Source of the DNA: GCA-2687515 sp002687515
Lineage (GTDB): Bacteria > Pseudomonadota > Alphaproteobacteria > Rhodospirillales > UBA2165
Direction of reading: 5' to 3'
Length of the DNA: 64,000 nucleotides
NCBI GenBank assembly: GCA_030745835.1
Contig: JASLNU010000077.1
Coordinates: 1-64,000, forward strand
Position numbers and translations under genes: made by a program. The notes under the pieces are model-generated. The model had not been told where the DNA came from and did no database searches. It was given only the letters and a program-made list of their open reading frames with translations. Below, piece by piece: positions 1-8,353 of the stretch; within the stretch, counting starts at the first letter, position 1; every line of letters begins with the position of its first letter.

Positions 1-12
1 GCGGATAGGGGG

Positions 13-285
13 TTGGCTGTGGACGTTCTCGATCGAGATGATCTTCCGTTCCCGGAATCTCTTCCTGGGTTCCAGCGGCTTTTTCCTGACGATGCGGCCT
101 GCGCCGCCTACCTGGAAAAGGCTCGATGGAATGACGGGTTCACGTTCCGATTCAATCGCCGCTTCTACCCATTTAATGCCTTCCGGTCGCTCCTTGGGAT
201 CGCCGGGGACACGACCGCGCCGACCAGGGCGGGGTTATATTCGGGAGAGTGGCAGCATCCTACATGTTGTGGGTATGGGCGTTAA
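13..285 (+). pseudogene. IS1595-family transposase, N-terminal fragment
   Basis: The first ~43 residues match the start of IS1595/IS1016-type transposases, with the pattern PGFQRLFPDDAACAAYLEK followed by ARWNDGF. In intact members this leads directly into a CxxC zinc ribbon. Here the similarity stops at about nt 140 and the rest of the frame (90 aa in total) shows neither the zinc ribbon nor the DDE-like catalytic domain. It is therefore a decayed or internally deleted remnant. The frame opens with TTG and no partner fragment is visible downstream. The family call rests on motif recall only; confidence is moderate. Confidence 0.55.
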
Positions 286-477
286 GCGGATAGGCACGTT
301 TGATTCCTCCCATCTGAAAAGCCAATTCTTTGATTATACAGTGATCGACCAATATCATCACTCGATCAATTGTAACATAATTTTTTTTATTTGATAGAAA
401 CTCGTGGTTTCTTGGCGATCGGCCTCTGAATTCGGCGGGCGGCGGTTTCCGGTTGAGGCGCCAGATTCAGCCCGAAG

Positions 478-521
478 TTGATGCCAAGCTGATGCCAAGT
501 TGATGCCAAGTTGATGAATGC
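478..521. repeat. 11-bp tandem repeat
   Basis: Units TTGATGCCAAG (478-488), CTGATGCCAAG (489-499) and TTGATGCCAAG (500-510) are followed by a partial unit, TTGATGAATGC. They lie in the 288-bp gap between the transposase scrap and the S41 protease. The rest of that gap is AT-rich near 330-400 and holds no gene I can support. Confidence 0.8.
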
Positions 522-573
522 GCCGAAATCCGGCACCATTCCAGGCTGTTGAGAATAACAGGGGCCACGCGGC

Positions 574-2019
574 ATGATCCGCCCCATGACACCAATTATT
601 TTTAAATGGCCGATTATTCTTAAATCGCCGCTCCTGCTCGGCGCCTCTGCCCTGATCGCGGCTGGCCTGGCTACTGGCCTGGCGTCCGGACCGGCGGCCG
701 CCGGATTGCAGGAGCGGGTGCGAAAACCAGCGCTGGCGCCGGTGCCACGTCGCCGGCCGGACGATGCCTACCGCCATCTCGCCGAGTTCGGCCGGGTTTT
801 CGAAAACCTCGCCGGCGGCAGCGCCGCGGATACCATCAAGGCCCTGGATCTGTTCGCCGAGGTCTTCAACCGGGTCCGCACCGATTACTGGAAACCGGTG
901 CGGCCCCGGCTTCTGATCGAGGCCGCCATCGCCGCGGCGCGGGCGCGCGCCACAGCTACCACCACTGGCACCACCACTGGCGGCGGCGCAGCGGCGCAAA
1001 GCCTCGCCATCGCGGCGGTGCGCGGCATGATCGGCGCACTCGATCCCTATTCCGGATTTACCGCCGCGGCGGACCGCGCCGGTGCCAGCCGGCGTCATTT
1101 CGGAAATATCGGACTGGAGGTCTTCGTCAAAAAGGGCGCCGTCACCGTGATCTCGCCCCATGACGGATCGCCGGCGGCGCGCGCCGGCCTCAGCCCCGGC
1201 GACGTGATCACCGGGGTCGACGGCAATCGCTTCTCGAACCCGACATTGGGCCAGGCGCTGGAAAAATTGCAGGGGCCGGTGGGCAGCGAAGTGCGGCTGT
1301 TGGTGACCCGCCCCGGCGCGGCGCCGTTCGAGGCGCGCATGCTGCGCGCCATCGCCCCTGGCCGCACCGTTCGGGCGCGGCTTGATGGTCGCGTCGCGGT
1401 GATCCGCATCGCCAGTTTCAGCGCCAACACGACCCGCGATTTGAGGCGCGCGCTGAAGAAATTGCGCGCCGCGGCGAATGCCAAGGCGGCGCGCCTCGAC
1501 GGCGTCGTCCTTGATCTGCGCAACAATTCCGGCGGCCTCTTGAACGCGGCGATCAACGTTGCCGACACCTTCCTTGATAGCGGCGAGATCGTTTCGACGC
1601 GGGCGCGGGCCGGGCCTGAGGGGAATTCAAGGCAGCGGCGTTTCAATGCGCGCCTCGGCGATGCGGTCCGCGGAAAACCCGTGGCCGTGGTCGTCAACGC
1701 CGGTTCCGCCAGCGCCGCCGAAATCGTCGCCGGCGCGCTCCAGGACCTGGGGCGCGGGGTTATTATCGGCACCCGCTCGTTCGGCAAGGGTTCGGTGCAG
1801 ACGATCATGCGGATTCGGGGCCACGGCTCGCTTCGCCTGACCACCTCCCACTACTATACGCCGTCGGGCCGGTCCCTCGACGAGGCGCCGATCGAGCCCG
1901 ATGTGAACGCCAAGGCCTGCGCCCGGCTGGCGGGGCGCAGCGTCAGGCCGGGCGATGACGCGTTTCTTGTCTGCGCCGCGCGGCGGGTCCGCGCCATGGC
2001 GCGCGCCGGCCGGCGTTAG
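574..2019 (+). CDS. S41 family C-terminal processing peptidase
   Basis: This 481-aa exported serine protease of the CtpA/Prc type should cleave C-terminal tails of periplasmic or membrane proteins. An N-terminal hydrophobic segment (residues ~10-40, ending GPAAAG) looks like a signal peptide. A PDZ domain spans about 176-262 (AGLSPGDVITGVDG). The S41 core follows, with Ser380 in GSASAAE and Lys405 in SFGKGSVQT; the 25-residue spacing is that of the Ser-Lys dyad of Prc. The start at 574 has AGGGG nine bases upstream; a second ATG lies at 586. It stands alone, with only a large inverted repeat between it and the next gene. The internal alanine- and threonine-rich stretch near residues 125-145 is low complexity. 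Confidence 0.9.
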   Translation: MIRPMTPIIFKWPIILKSPLLLGASALIAAGLATGLASGPAAAGLQERVRKPALAPVPRRRPDDAYRHLAEFGRVFENLAGGSAADTIKALDLFAEVFNRVRTDYWKPVRPRLLIEAAIAAARARATATTTGTTTGGGAAAQSLAIAAVRGMIGALDPYSGFTAAADRAGASRRHFGNIGLEVFVKKGAVTVISPHDGSPAARAGLSPGDVITGVDGNRFSNPTLGQALEKLQGPVGSEVRLLVTRPGAAPFEARMLRAIAPGRTVRARLDGRVAVIRIASFSANTTRDLRRALKKLRAAANAKAARLDGVVLDLRNNSGGLLNAAINVADTFLDSGEIVSTRARAGPEGNSRQRRFNARLGDAVRGKPVAVVVNAGSASAAEIVAGALQDLGRGVIIGTRSFGKGSVQTIMRIRGHGSLRLTTSHYYTPSGRSLDEAPIEPDVNAKACARLAGRSVRPGDDAFLVCAARRVRAMARAGRR

Positions 2020-2033
2020 AGCGGTTCAGGAGT

Positions 2034-2088
2034 AATTCGGTGACAGTTTACTAATTAGGCGATTTAAATAGTAAACTGTCACCGAATT
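2034..2088. repeat. 20-bp perfect inverted repeat
   Basis: The arms AATTCGGTGACAGTTTACTA (2034-2053) and its exact complement (2069-2088) flank a 15-nt AT-rich spacer. The repeat fills most of the gap between the S41 protease and the GFA gene. There is no T-run, so it is not a classical terminator. From memory it resembles GGTGACAGT-type palindromes associated with REP/RAYT elements, but no transposase lies beside it here. Confidence 0.85.
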
Positions 2089-2110
2089 GATTGGGACGGA
2101 GGATAATGAG

Positions 2111-2527
2111 ATGAAAATAGACGGCGGCTGCCATTGCGGCCAGATCACGTTCGAAGCCGAGATCGATCCCGAAATGGTGGGGATTTGCCACTGCACCGAT
2201 TGCCAGACCATGTCCGGCGCGCCATTCAACGCCGTCGTGCAGGTGCCGGAAGCGGACTTCACCCTTAAGTCCGGCACCCTCAAGATGTATATCAAGACCG
2301 CCGAAAGCGGCAACAAACGGGCGCAGATGTTCTGCCCCGATTGCGGCAACAGGATATACGCGACATCGGCCGGCGATCCGCCGGACGGTCAGTCGAAACG
2401 CTTCGGCATCCGCCTCGGCGTCATCCGCCAGCGCCGCGAACTGACACCGAAGCGGCAGATCTGGCACCGCTCGGCGCAACCCTGGGTCAACGATCTCGCG
2501 TCGATCCCGGTGATCGAGACTCAATAA
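2111..2527 (+). CDS. GFA-family zinc-binding protein
   Basis: This 138-aa protein belongs to the glutathione-dependent formaldehyde-activating enzyme (GFA/CENP-V) family. The zinc pattern is complete: CHC at residues 7-9 (GGCHCGQITFEA), CHCTDC near residue 27, and CPDCG near residue 77. The start at 2111 is set by GGAGG eight bases upstream; the longer frame opening at 2087 begins inside the inverted repeat arm. Most members are not true formaldehyde activators, so the substrate is unknown. A stand-alone gene, convergent with the GST. Confidence 0.85.
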   Translation: MKIDGGCHCGQITFEAEIDPEMVGICHCTDCQTMSGAPFNAVVQVPEADFTLKSGTLKMYIKTAESGNKRAQMFCPDCGNRIYATSAGDPPDGQSKRFGIRLGVIRQRRELTPKRQIWHRSAQPWVNDLASIPVIETQ

Positions 2528-2537
2528 TCAGCCTGAG

Positions 2538-3401
2538 TTACAACCCCGCCACCTGGGCCAGCGTCGCGTCGGCTTCTTCCTGGGCTCGGTGATTTTTGTC
2601 GATGGCGGCCTGGACTTTCGGGTCCACTTGAATCTCCTTGGCGAACTCGGGGCGCCCGCGGAGGCCCTGGAACCAGCTTTCCACATTGGGGTGCAGGCGC
2701 GCCAGGGGATAACCGCAGAGAACCAGCCGGTTGGCATAGATGAACCAGGCGATATCGAGGACGCTGAGGTTTTCTCCCAACAGATAATCGGCGCTTTTCA
2801 AGGTGCCGTCCAAATCATCAAGGGCGGCGCGGAATTTGGCCGCCGAGGCTTGGATGGCTTCATCCGAAATGCCGTCCCGCGCCACCCATTCCCAGAAATC
2901 GATTTCCCGTTTTTTGTTGGCGTCTTCCTGGCCCTGGACCGTGCCGCTGCCGCCGGCCCGGTAACCGGCCAGCACTCCGGCCGATCTCGGCGCCTTGCCG
3001 CGTGGCTGGGTAAAGCGGAAGGTGATGGTGCGCAGGTCGAGATGCAGATCGTCCTCGTGGTGCAAGAGACCGTCCATTTCACCTTCGCGGCCCTCGGGGA
3101 TCAGCTTCGGTTCCGGATAACGTTCATCCAAGAGGGTCATGATATCGTTGCTTTCGATATGCACTTCGCCGTCAAGGACCAGGGCCGGCACCAGGCCGCG
3201 CGGATTGATGCCCAGATACCGCTCGCCCATGTTCTCATGGACGCCAAGATTGACGATGTGCGAGTCCCAGGGAACGCCCTTCAAATTCATGAATATCCGT
3301 GTTTTCTGGGAGCAGGAGGACGGCATCGCGTGGAACAGATGGACGCCCTTCCAAGCGAGCACTTCACGGGTCTTGATATCGGCGTCAAGCAGTTGAACCA
3401 T
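2538..3401 (-). CDS. Glutathione S-transferase family protein
   Basis: A 287-aa cytosolic GST-fold protein. The thioredoxin-like half (residues ~18-95) carries HAMPSSCSQKTRIFMNLKGV, the cis-proline segment GLVPALVLDGEVHIESNDI and the glutathione gamma-Glu-binding E-S pair. An all-helical C-terminal domain follows, with the conserved N-cap region LSVLDIAWFIYANRL. At 287 aa it is longer than classical GSTs because of a charged insert at ~120-165. The SSC motif at the putative active site suggests a Ser or Cys catalytic residue. It is transcribed alone. It could be a catabolic isomerase or dehalogenase-type GST; the substrate cannot be read from sequence. Confidence 0.88.
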   Translation of the reverse strand: MVQLLDADIKTREVLAWKGVHLFHAMPSSCSQKTRIFMNLKGVPWDSHIVNLGVHENMGERYLGINPRGLVPALVLDGEVHIESNDIMTLLDERYPEPKLIPEGREGEMDGLLHHEDDLHLDLRTITFRFTQPRGKAPRSAGVLAGYRAGGSGTVQGQEDANKKREIDFWEWVARDGISDEAIQASAAKFRAALDDLDGTLKSADYLLGENLSVLDIAWFIYANRLVLCGYPLARLHPNVESWFQGLRGRPEFAKEIQVDPKVQAAIDKNHRAQEEADATLAQVAGL

Positions 3402-3706
3402 TGCCGGGCTCCCACATTATTTCTGGTCAATTCGACAAGTTAAATCATGGATCAGAGCCAATGGCGATGGCTGATCGCGGGCCGTAAATTTGCCTCCAAA
3501 AGCGGCCGCCAATATCCCCACAAACTTTTTGTAAAAAAGGGCTTGAACCGGTGCGCCGCAAGGAATAAGTAAGCTTCGTATACGGAATTAAAAAAGACTC
3601 AGGCCAAAATGCTTTCCACAGGAAAATACGTGAAACTGGGCAGGGGCTGTGCCGTCCGCAATCACGGCCCGGTCTTCCGCGCGCCTGTGAAGCATCGGAG
3701 GACCAA
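3402..3706. other. Intergenic region, no supported gene
   Basis: About 305 bp between the GST start and the esterase-fold gene, which diverge from it. It is AT-richer than its surroundings and probably holds both promoters. A TTGAAC and TAAGTA pair 17 bp apart near 3543-3571 is a weak candidate on the + strand. The 98-codon frame on the minus strand shows no family resemblance. Confidence 0.5.
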
Positions 3707-4378
3707 ATGACGGCAATGACACAAACCCGGCTGACCGGCACCCAGTGCTGGAGTTCGAGCCATGACGGCCGCTTCCAGCACCTGATGGTTTTGTTTCACG
3801 GGGCGAATTCGAGCGGCGAATTGATCGCCCCCTTGGGCGGCCGCATTTCCCGCGCGCTTCCCAATACCTATGTCTTTTCGCCCAACGGCCCGAAGCCGAC
3901 CGGCGATCACCGCTTTGGCTGGCTCGGCGAGCCGCGACTGGAAAACCCGGCTGAACCCCCGGGAGAACCCTATGACCGCCTGTCCCGCGATATCAACCAG
4001 ACGCTCGACCTCTACCAAGAAGAATTCGGTCTGGCCGACGCCGACACCATTTTCGTCGGCATTGCCGAGGGCGCGGCGGCGGCTCTCGGCGCCGCCCTGA
4101 CCCGGCCCCGGCGGATCGCCGGCGTCCTCTGTTTCGCCGGACCGATGTCGATGCCGCCCGAGTTGCTGGATGAAATCAGAAGCCGCCCGCCGGTCTGTCT
4201 GATCCACGGCAACGGCGGCAGCAAATTTTCGCCGGACAGCCTGTCGGCGACCTACAGATTCCTGAAGCGCGCCGGTGTGCCGCTGACCTCGCACATGTGC
4301 CGGACGGCGAAGCACGATATCAACGGCGAAGCCTTCTCCCACGGCACGCGCTTTCTCTCCAAGGTTCTCGATCAGTAA
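3707..4378 (+). CDS. Alpha/beta-hydrolase (phospholipase/carboxylesterase fold), nucleophile lost
   Basis: A 223-aa protein with the fold of the phospholipase/carboxylesterase family: the oxyanion-side motif LMVLFHGANSSG near residue 27, a nucleophile elbow, and a C-terminal histidine in KHDING (His203). The elbow reads FVGIAEGAAAALG, so the catalytic serine of GxSxG is replaced by Ala120. The acid region LIHGNGGSKFSPDS also lacks the usual HGxxD aspartate. Length is normal and GGAGG lies five bases before the start, so the gene looks intact and expressed. It may be a catalytically dead paralogue, or may act through other residues. Confidence 0.8.
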   Translation: MTAMTQTRLTGTQCWSSSHDGRFQHLMVLFHGANSSGELIAPLGGRISRALPNTYVFSPNGPKPTGDHRFGWLGEPRLENPAEPPGEPYDRLSRDINQTLDLYQEEFGLADADTIFVGIAEGAAAALGAALTRPRRIAGVLCFAGPMSMPPELLDEIRSRPPVCLIHGNGGSKFSPDSLSATYRFLKRAGVPLTSHMCRTAKHDINGEAFSHGTRFLSKVLDQ

Positions 4379-4439
4379 CAAACCGGCTTGGCGCCCCGCT
4401 CCACCAATACCGGTTCATCAATAAAGGCTTACATCAACC

Positions 4440-4535
4440 ATGAAACATGGAACCGTTCTGCAACGGCTTTATGCCCGGCGCCGCTTTCGTTTGCGCCTGT
4501 TCTGGCGCCACACCGTCCATTTTCGCGGCTGGTAA
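4440..4535 (+). CDS. Possible very short basic ORF
   Basis: A 31-codon frame (MKHGTVLQRLYARRRFRLRL and onward) lies in the gap between two converging genes. It is strongly basic. A weak AAAGG lies about 12 bases upstream. I recognise no family and it may be chance; it is recorded because it fills half of this gap. Confidence 0.15.
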   Translation: MKHGTVLQRLYARRRFRLRLFWRHTVHFRGW

Positions 4536-4574
4536 ATAGTCCTTTCTGCCATCCACCCTTGCGCGCGGAAGCTT

Positions 4575-6407
4575 CTATTCCGCCGCTTGCAGATAGGACG
4601 CCACGTCGACCTCGTCGATCTGTTCCCTCTTCAAGAAGCGCTTGCCGTATTCCTTGTAGACGCCCGATTGCAGGAACAGTCTGAACAGCTCGCCGTCGAT
4701 ATGGGCGTCCTTTTCCATGAAGCCCATGATCTTCACCGATTCCGACAATTTCTTCGGCGCCTTGTAGGGCCGGTCGGCGGCGGTCAGGGCCTCGAAGATA
4801 TCGGCGATGGCCATGATCCGCGCCGGCACCGACATGTCGACTTCGGAAAGGCCGCGCGGATAGCCGGTGCCGTCCATCTTTTCGTGGTGGCCGCCGGCAT
4901 ATTCGGGCACCCGTTTCAGGTTGCGCGGAAAGGGCAGGCTTTCCAGCATCTTGATGGTCTGGATCATGTGCTCGTTGATCTTGAAGCGGTCCTCGTCGGT
5001 GAGGGTGCCGCGCCCGACGCAAAGATTATAGACCTCGCCGAGATTATATTTCCGCTCCGGCACGCGCATGTTGAAGCCCCAGCGGTTGTCGGGGGCGATC
5101 AGGTCCTGGGTTTCGCGCTCGATGATATGATCGGCGCGGTCGGCGAGCAGCTTCTCGGCGACCGGCAATTTGGCTTCCGGTTCCCGCTCCTTGCGCCTGG
5201 CCTCGTCATAGGAAATGCCGATACGGTCGGAAATGGTGCGCGTCCATTCCCGGTTCGCGATCTCCCTGGCGCGCTCGATCCTGTCGTCGGCCATGAACTC
5301 GCCGCCGACATTGCATTCGGCGATGAATTCGTAGTCGTCGTCGAGGGCGGCCAGCTTGGCGTCCAGGCCGGCCTTCAGTTTCGCATGGTTGCCGCCGTCC
5401 AGGCGCGCCCTCAAGTATTCAATCTCGGCATCGCGCTTCAGGACCTCGAAGCGCATGCGCACCTCGTGGATGCGGTCATAGATGGTCTCCAGCTTGGTTG
5501 CCTTGTCGACCACATATTCGGGCGTCGTCACCTTGCCGCAATCGTGCAGCCACCCCGCGATGTGCAGCTCGTACCATTCGTCCTCGGTCAGCTCGAAATC
5601 CTTGAACGGGCCGTCGGTCTGATCGCAGGCGGCGCGGGCCAGCATCTTGGTCAGTTCGGGCACCCGCTGGCAGTGGCCGCCGGTATAGGGCGATTTGGCG
5701 TCGATGGCGCCGGCAATCAGCTCGATAAAGGCATCGAGCAGCTGTTTCTGCGCCTCCAGCAGCATCTCATTGTCGAGCGACACGGCGGCCTGCGAGGCGA
5801 GGGCGTCGATCAGGGGCTCGATCTCGGGATCGAAGGCGATCACATCACCGGTTTTCCGGTCGCGCGCGTTGAGCAATTGCATGACGCCGATGACCATGCC
5901 CTCATGGTTCTTCAAGGGCACCGTCAGGAACGAGGTGGAACGGTAGCCGGAACGCTCATCGAACGCCTTGGTGCCGGAAAAATCATAGCGGCTGGAGGTG
6001 TAGGCATCGGCGATATTGATGGTATCGCCCGAATTGGCGGCGGCCGATGCGACGTTGTGCATATTGGGCTCGCCGCTGTCATCCAACAGCATCACTTCGG
6101 GAAAATCGATGGCGACGCCGGTGGTGCCGCCCATCGCGATATCCAGGGTATCGTTGCGCAGGATCTGGAAACAAAGGGTATCGGCCTCGGTCTTGAGATA
6201 GAGGGTGCCGGCGTCGGCGTGGGTGAAATCCTTGGCTTCCAGCAGGATGCGCTCCATCAGGCGGTCGTGGTCATGCTCCGCCGAGAGCGCGATACCGAGA
6301 TCGATCAGGCGCCGGTAGCCGGCGAATTCGCCGCTCTGGTCGCCATTCGCCCTGCGATCCCGCGAAGCGCCTTCGGAAATATGATTTGAATCCTGTTCCG
6401 TGTTCAT
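4575..6407 (-). CDS. GAF and HD-GYP domain cyclic-di-GMP phosphodiesterase-like protein
   Basis: This 610-aa cytoplasmic signalling protein has a GAF sensor (residues ~30-215; SGYRSTSFLTVPL, GVMQLLNARD) followed by an HD-GYP domain. The HD pair is His288-Asp289 in WLHDCGKVTTPEY, and the GYP signature is HHEKMDGTGYP at 507-517, so the metal and c-di-GMP-binding residues are present. Unusually, about 170 residues of charged, helical sequence (~303-470, rich in Lys/Glu/Arg) separate the HD motif from the rest of the domain. There are no membrane segments, so the input is probably a small molecule bound by GAF. It is monocistronic. Hydrolysis of c-di-GMP is inferred from family knowledge. Confidence 0.9.
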   Translation of the reverse strand: MNTEQDSNHISEGASRDRRANGDQSGEFAGYRRLIDLGIALSAEHDHDRLMERILLEAKDFTHADAGTLYLKTEADTLCFQILRNDTLDIAMGGTTGVAIDFPEVMLLDDSGEPNMHNVASAAANSGDTINIADAYTSSRYDFSGTKAFDERSGYRSTSFLTVPLKNHEGMVIGVMQLLNARDRKTGDVIAFDPEIEPLIDALASQAAVSLDNEMLLEAQKQLLDAFIELIAGAIDAKSPYTGGHCQRVPELTKMLARAACDQTDGPFKDFELTEDEWYELHIAGWLHDCGKVTTPEYVVDKATKLETIYDRIHEVRMRFEVLKRDAEIEYLRARLDGGNHAKLKAGLDAKLAALDDDYEFIAECNVGGEFMADDRIERAREIANREWTRTISDRIGISYDEARRKEREPEAKLPVAEKLLADRADHIIERETQDLIAPDNRWGFNMRVPERKYNLGEVYNLCVGRGTLTDEDRFKINEHMIQTIKMLESLPFPRNLKRVPEYAGGHHEKMDGTGYPRGLSEVDMSVPARIMAIADIFEALTAADRPYKAPKKLSESVKIMGFMEKDAHIDGELFRLFLQSGVYKEYGKRFLKREQIDEVDVASYLQAAE

Positions 6408-6832
6408 GGCTCTTGTCCTGTCTTTGGCCTATCCCTGGCCAGCAATGATTTTAGTAAACATGCGGCTCACTATGCGGCAAAACGGTTGCTAAACGATTGC
6501 CAACTGGCCGCTAAATTTGGCCCACTGCCGCCGAAACCCCGGCGCCGTAGACCGCGCCGGCAAGGGTATCGGCGTTCCGGCCCCCGCGCAACAACGGAGG
6601 CAAAGCCCGCGTGGGGATGGCCAGGTTGGCCACGCGGGCGTCGATCTTGGCACCTGTTCTTGAAGGGGTATGAAACGGTATGAAAGTACTGGTCAATTTT
6701 CCGGAAATATCTCGCACGAGGAAATGCGCCCTGTACACGGCGGGGTTGCCGGTGGCGGCAACGCAGTTGTGCTTGACGCGGGCGGGCTGATTCTAGTGAA
6801 TAGCCCAGGCAACTAATCCGGGACGGACTCCG
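6408..6832. other. Intergenic region with palindromic element
   Basis: A 425-bp gap between divergent genes (HD-GYP and UbiD). It contains one copy of the 35-nt palindrome family (6605-6639) and downstream the shared tail GTCGATCTTGGCACCTGTT and a short direct repeat GGTATGAAAC/GGTATGAAAG. The frames at 6486-6738 show no family resemblance. Confidence 0.6.
6605..6639 (+). repeat. 35-nt palindromic element, copy A
   Basis: Outer stem GCCCGCGT (6605-6612) pairs perfectly with ACGCGGGC (6632-6639). The core between them reads GGGGAT-GGCC-AGGTT-GGCC, with the two GGCC blocks able to form an inner hairpin. The tail GTCGATCTTGGCACCTGTT follows, as it does after copy E at 43 kb. Confidence 0.85.
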
Positions 6833-8347
6833 ATGGCGGACAAAAACTTACGGGATTTCATGGCGCGGCTGGAAGCCGCCGGCGAGCTGGTGCGGGTGTC
6901 GGAGCCGGTGTCGCCGGTTTTGGAAATGACCGAGATTCAGACCCGGCTGCTGGCCGAGGGCGGGCCCGCCGTGTTGTTCGAAAACGTCGTCGGCGAGGAC
7001 GGCCGCAAATACGATATGCCGATGCTGGTCAATCTGTTCGGCACCGTCAGGCGCGCCGCCTGGGGCATGGGGCGGGAGCCCGATAGTTTAAGGGAATTGG
7101 GCGAGACCCTGGCCTTCCTGCGCCAGCCGGAACCGCCGGGCGGTTTCAAGGAAGCGGTCGGCATGCTGCCGCTGGTCAAGACGGCGCTCTCGATGCGCCC
7201 GAAAACGGTGAGCGCCGCGCCCTGCCAGGAAGTGGTCTGGGAGGGCGATGAGATCGATCTCGGCCGCCTGCCGATCCAGACCTGCTGGCCCGGCGAGCCG
7301 GCGCCGCTGATCACCTGGCCCTTGGTGGTAACGCCGAAGCCGGGCGAGGCTGATGCCGACAATTTCAACATCGGCATCTACCGCCTGCAGGTGACCGGCC
7401 CGGACACCACCTATGTGCGCTGGCTGAAGCACCGGGGCGGCGCCCAGGCGCACGCCGCGCAAGGTGCGCAATCGGCGGAGCCGCTGCCCGCCGCCGTCGT
7501 CATCGGCACCGATCCGGCGACCATCCTGGCCGCCGTCGCGCCGGTGCCCGACACCATGAGCGAATACCAGTTCGCCGGCCTGTTGCGCGGCGACCGGGTG
7601 GCGCTGACCGAATGCAAGACGGTGCCGATTAAAGTCCCGGCCGAGGCCGAGATCGTCATCGAGGGGCATGTGTCGCTGACCGAAACCGGCGACGAGGGAC
7701 CCTATGGCGATCACACCGGCTATTTCAACGCCGTCGATAAATTCCCGGTGTTCAAGATCAGCGCCATCACCATGCGCCGCGACGCCATCTATTTGTCCAC
7801 CTTCACCGGGCGGCCGCCGGACGAGCCCTCGGTGCTGGGCGAGGCGTTGAACGATGTCTTCGTGCCTTTGTTGATCCAGCAGTTCCCGGAAATCGTCGAT
7901 TTCTGGCTGCCGCCCGAGGGCTGTTCCTACCGCCTTGCCGTCGTTTCGATCAAGAAAACCTATCCCGGCCAGGCCAAGCGCATGATGATGGCGGTCTGGT
8001 CCTATCTGCGCCAGTTCCTCTATACCAAGGTGGTGATCATCGTTGACGACGACATCGATGTGCGCAGCTGGAAAGACGTGATCTGGGCCATCACGACGCG
8101 CATGGACCCGGTGCGCGACGTCACCCTGGTCGACGGCACGCCGATCGATTACCTGGACTTCGCCTCGCCCGAGCCCGGCCTCGGCGGCAAGATGGGGCTC
8201 GATGCAACCAACAAGTTGCCGCCCGAAACCAGCCGCGAATGGGGCGTCAAGCTGCGCATGAGCGACGCGGTGATCGCCAAGGTCGATGAAATGTGGGACA
8301 AGCTTGGCCTGCCGGGAAGCGGCAAAGACATCTGGAAGGGAGACTGA
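6833..8347 (+). CDS. ubiD: UbiD family decarboxylase
   Basis: A 504-aa prenyl-FMN-dependent carboxy-lyase. It resembles E. coli-type 3-octaprenyl-4-hydroxybenzoate decarboxylase along its length: NIGIYRLQV and RWLKHRGGAQAH for cofactor and phosphate contacts, and the catalytic E-x-x-D-E-G-P motif in SLTETGDEGPYGDHTGYFN. The likely role is decarboxylation of the ubiquinone precursor, or of another aromatic acid. No ubiX (flavin prenyltransferase) or other ubi gene lies nearby. The gene is followed after six bases by pmbA, suggesting co-transcription. Because UbiD paralogues in catabolic Alphaproteobacteria often act on aromatic acids, the ubiquinone assignment is probable rather than certain. 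Confidence 0.88.
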   Translation: MADKNLRDFMARLEAAGELVRVSEPVSPVLEMTEIQTRLLAEGGPAVLFENVVGEDGRKYDMPMLVNLFGTVRRAAWGMGREPDSLRELGETLAFLRQPEPPGGFKEAVGMLPLVKTALSMRPKTVSAAPCQEVVWEGDEIDLGRLPIQTCWPGEPAPLITWPLVVTPKPGEADADNFNIGIYRLQVTGPDTTYVRWLKHRGGAQAHAAQGAQSAEPLPAAVVIGTDPATILAAVAPVPDTMSEYQFAGLLRGDRVALTECKTVPIKVPAEAEIVIEGHVSLTETGDEGPYGDHTGYFNAVDKFPVFKISAITMRRDAIYLSTFTGRPPDEPSVLGEALNDVFVPLLIQQFPEIVDFWLPPEGCSYRLAVVSIKKTYPGQAKRMMMAVWSYLRQFLYTKVVIIVDDDIDVRSWKDVIWAITTRMDPVRDVTLVDGTPIDYLDFASPEPGLGGKMGLDATNKLPPETSREWGVKLRMSDAVIAKVDEMWDKLGLPGSGKDIWKGD

Positions 8348-8353
8348 ACGCGC

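Noticed and set aside
478..521. Tandem 11-bp units considered as iterons of an origin
   Set aside because: Only three clear units, no AT-rich box or initiator gene nearby, and the region is next to an IS scrap.
3445..3741. 98-codon minus-strand frame between GST and esterase-fold gene
   Set aside because: It overlaps the start of the esterase-fold gene, has no motif, and the region is better explained as a divergent promoter region.
4587..6389. 600-codon open frame on the + strand
   Set aside because: It is antisense to the HD-GYP gene, has no ribosome site or recognisable domains, and arises from GC-rich codon bias in the real gene.
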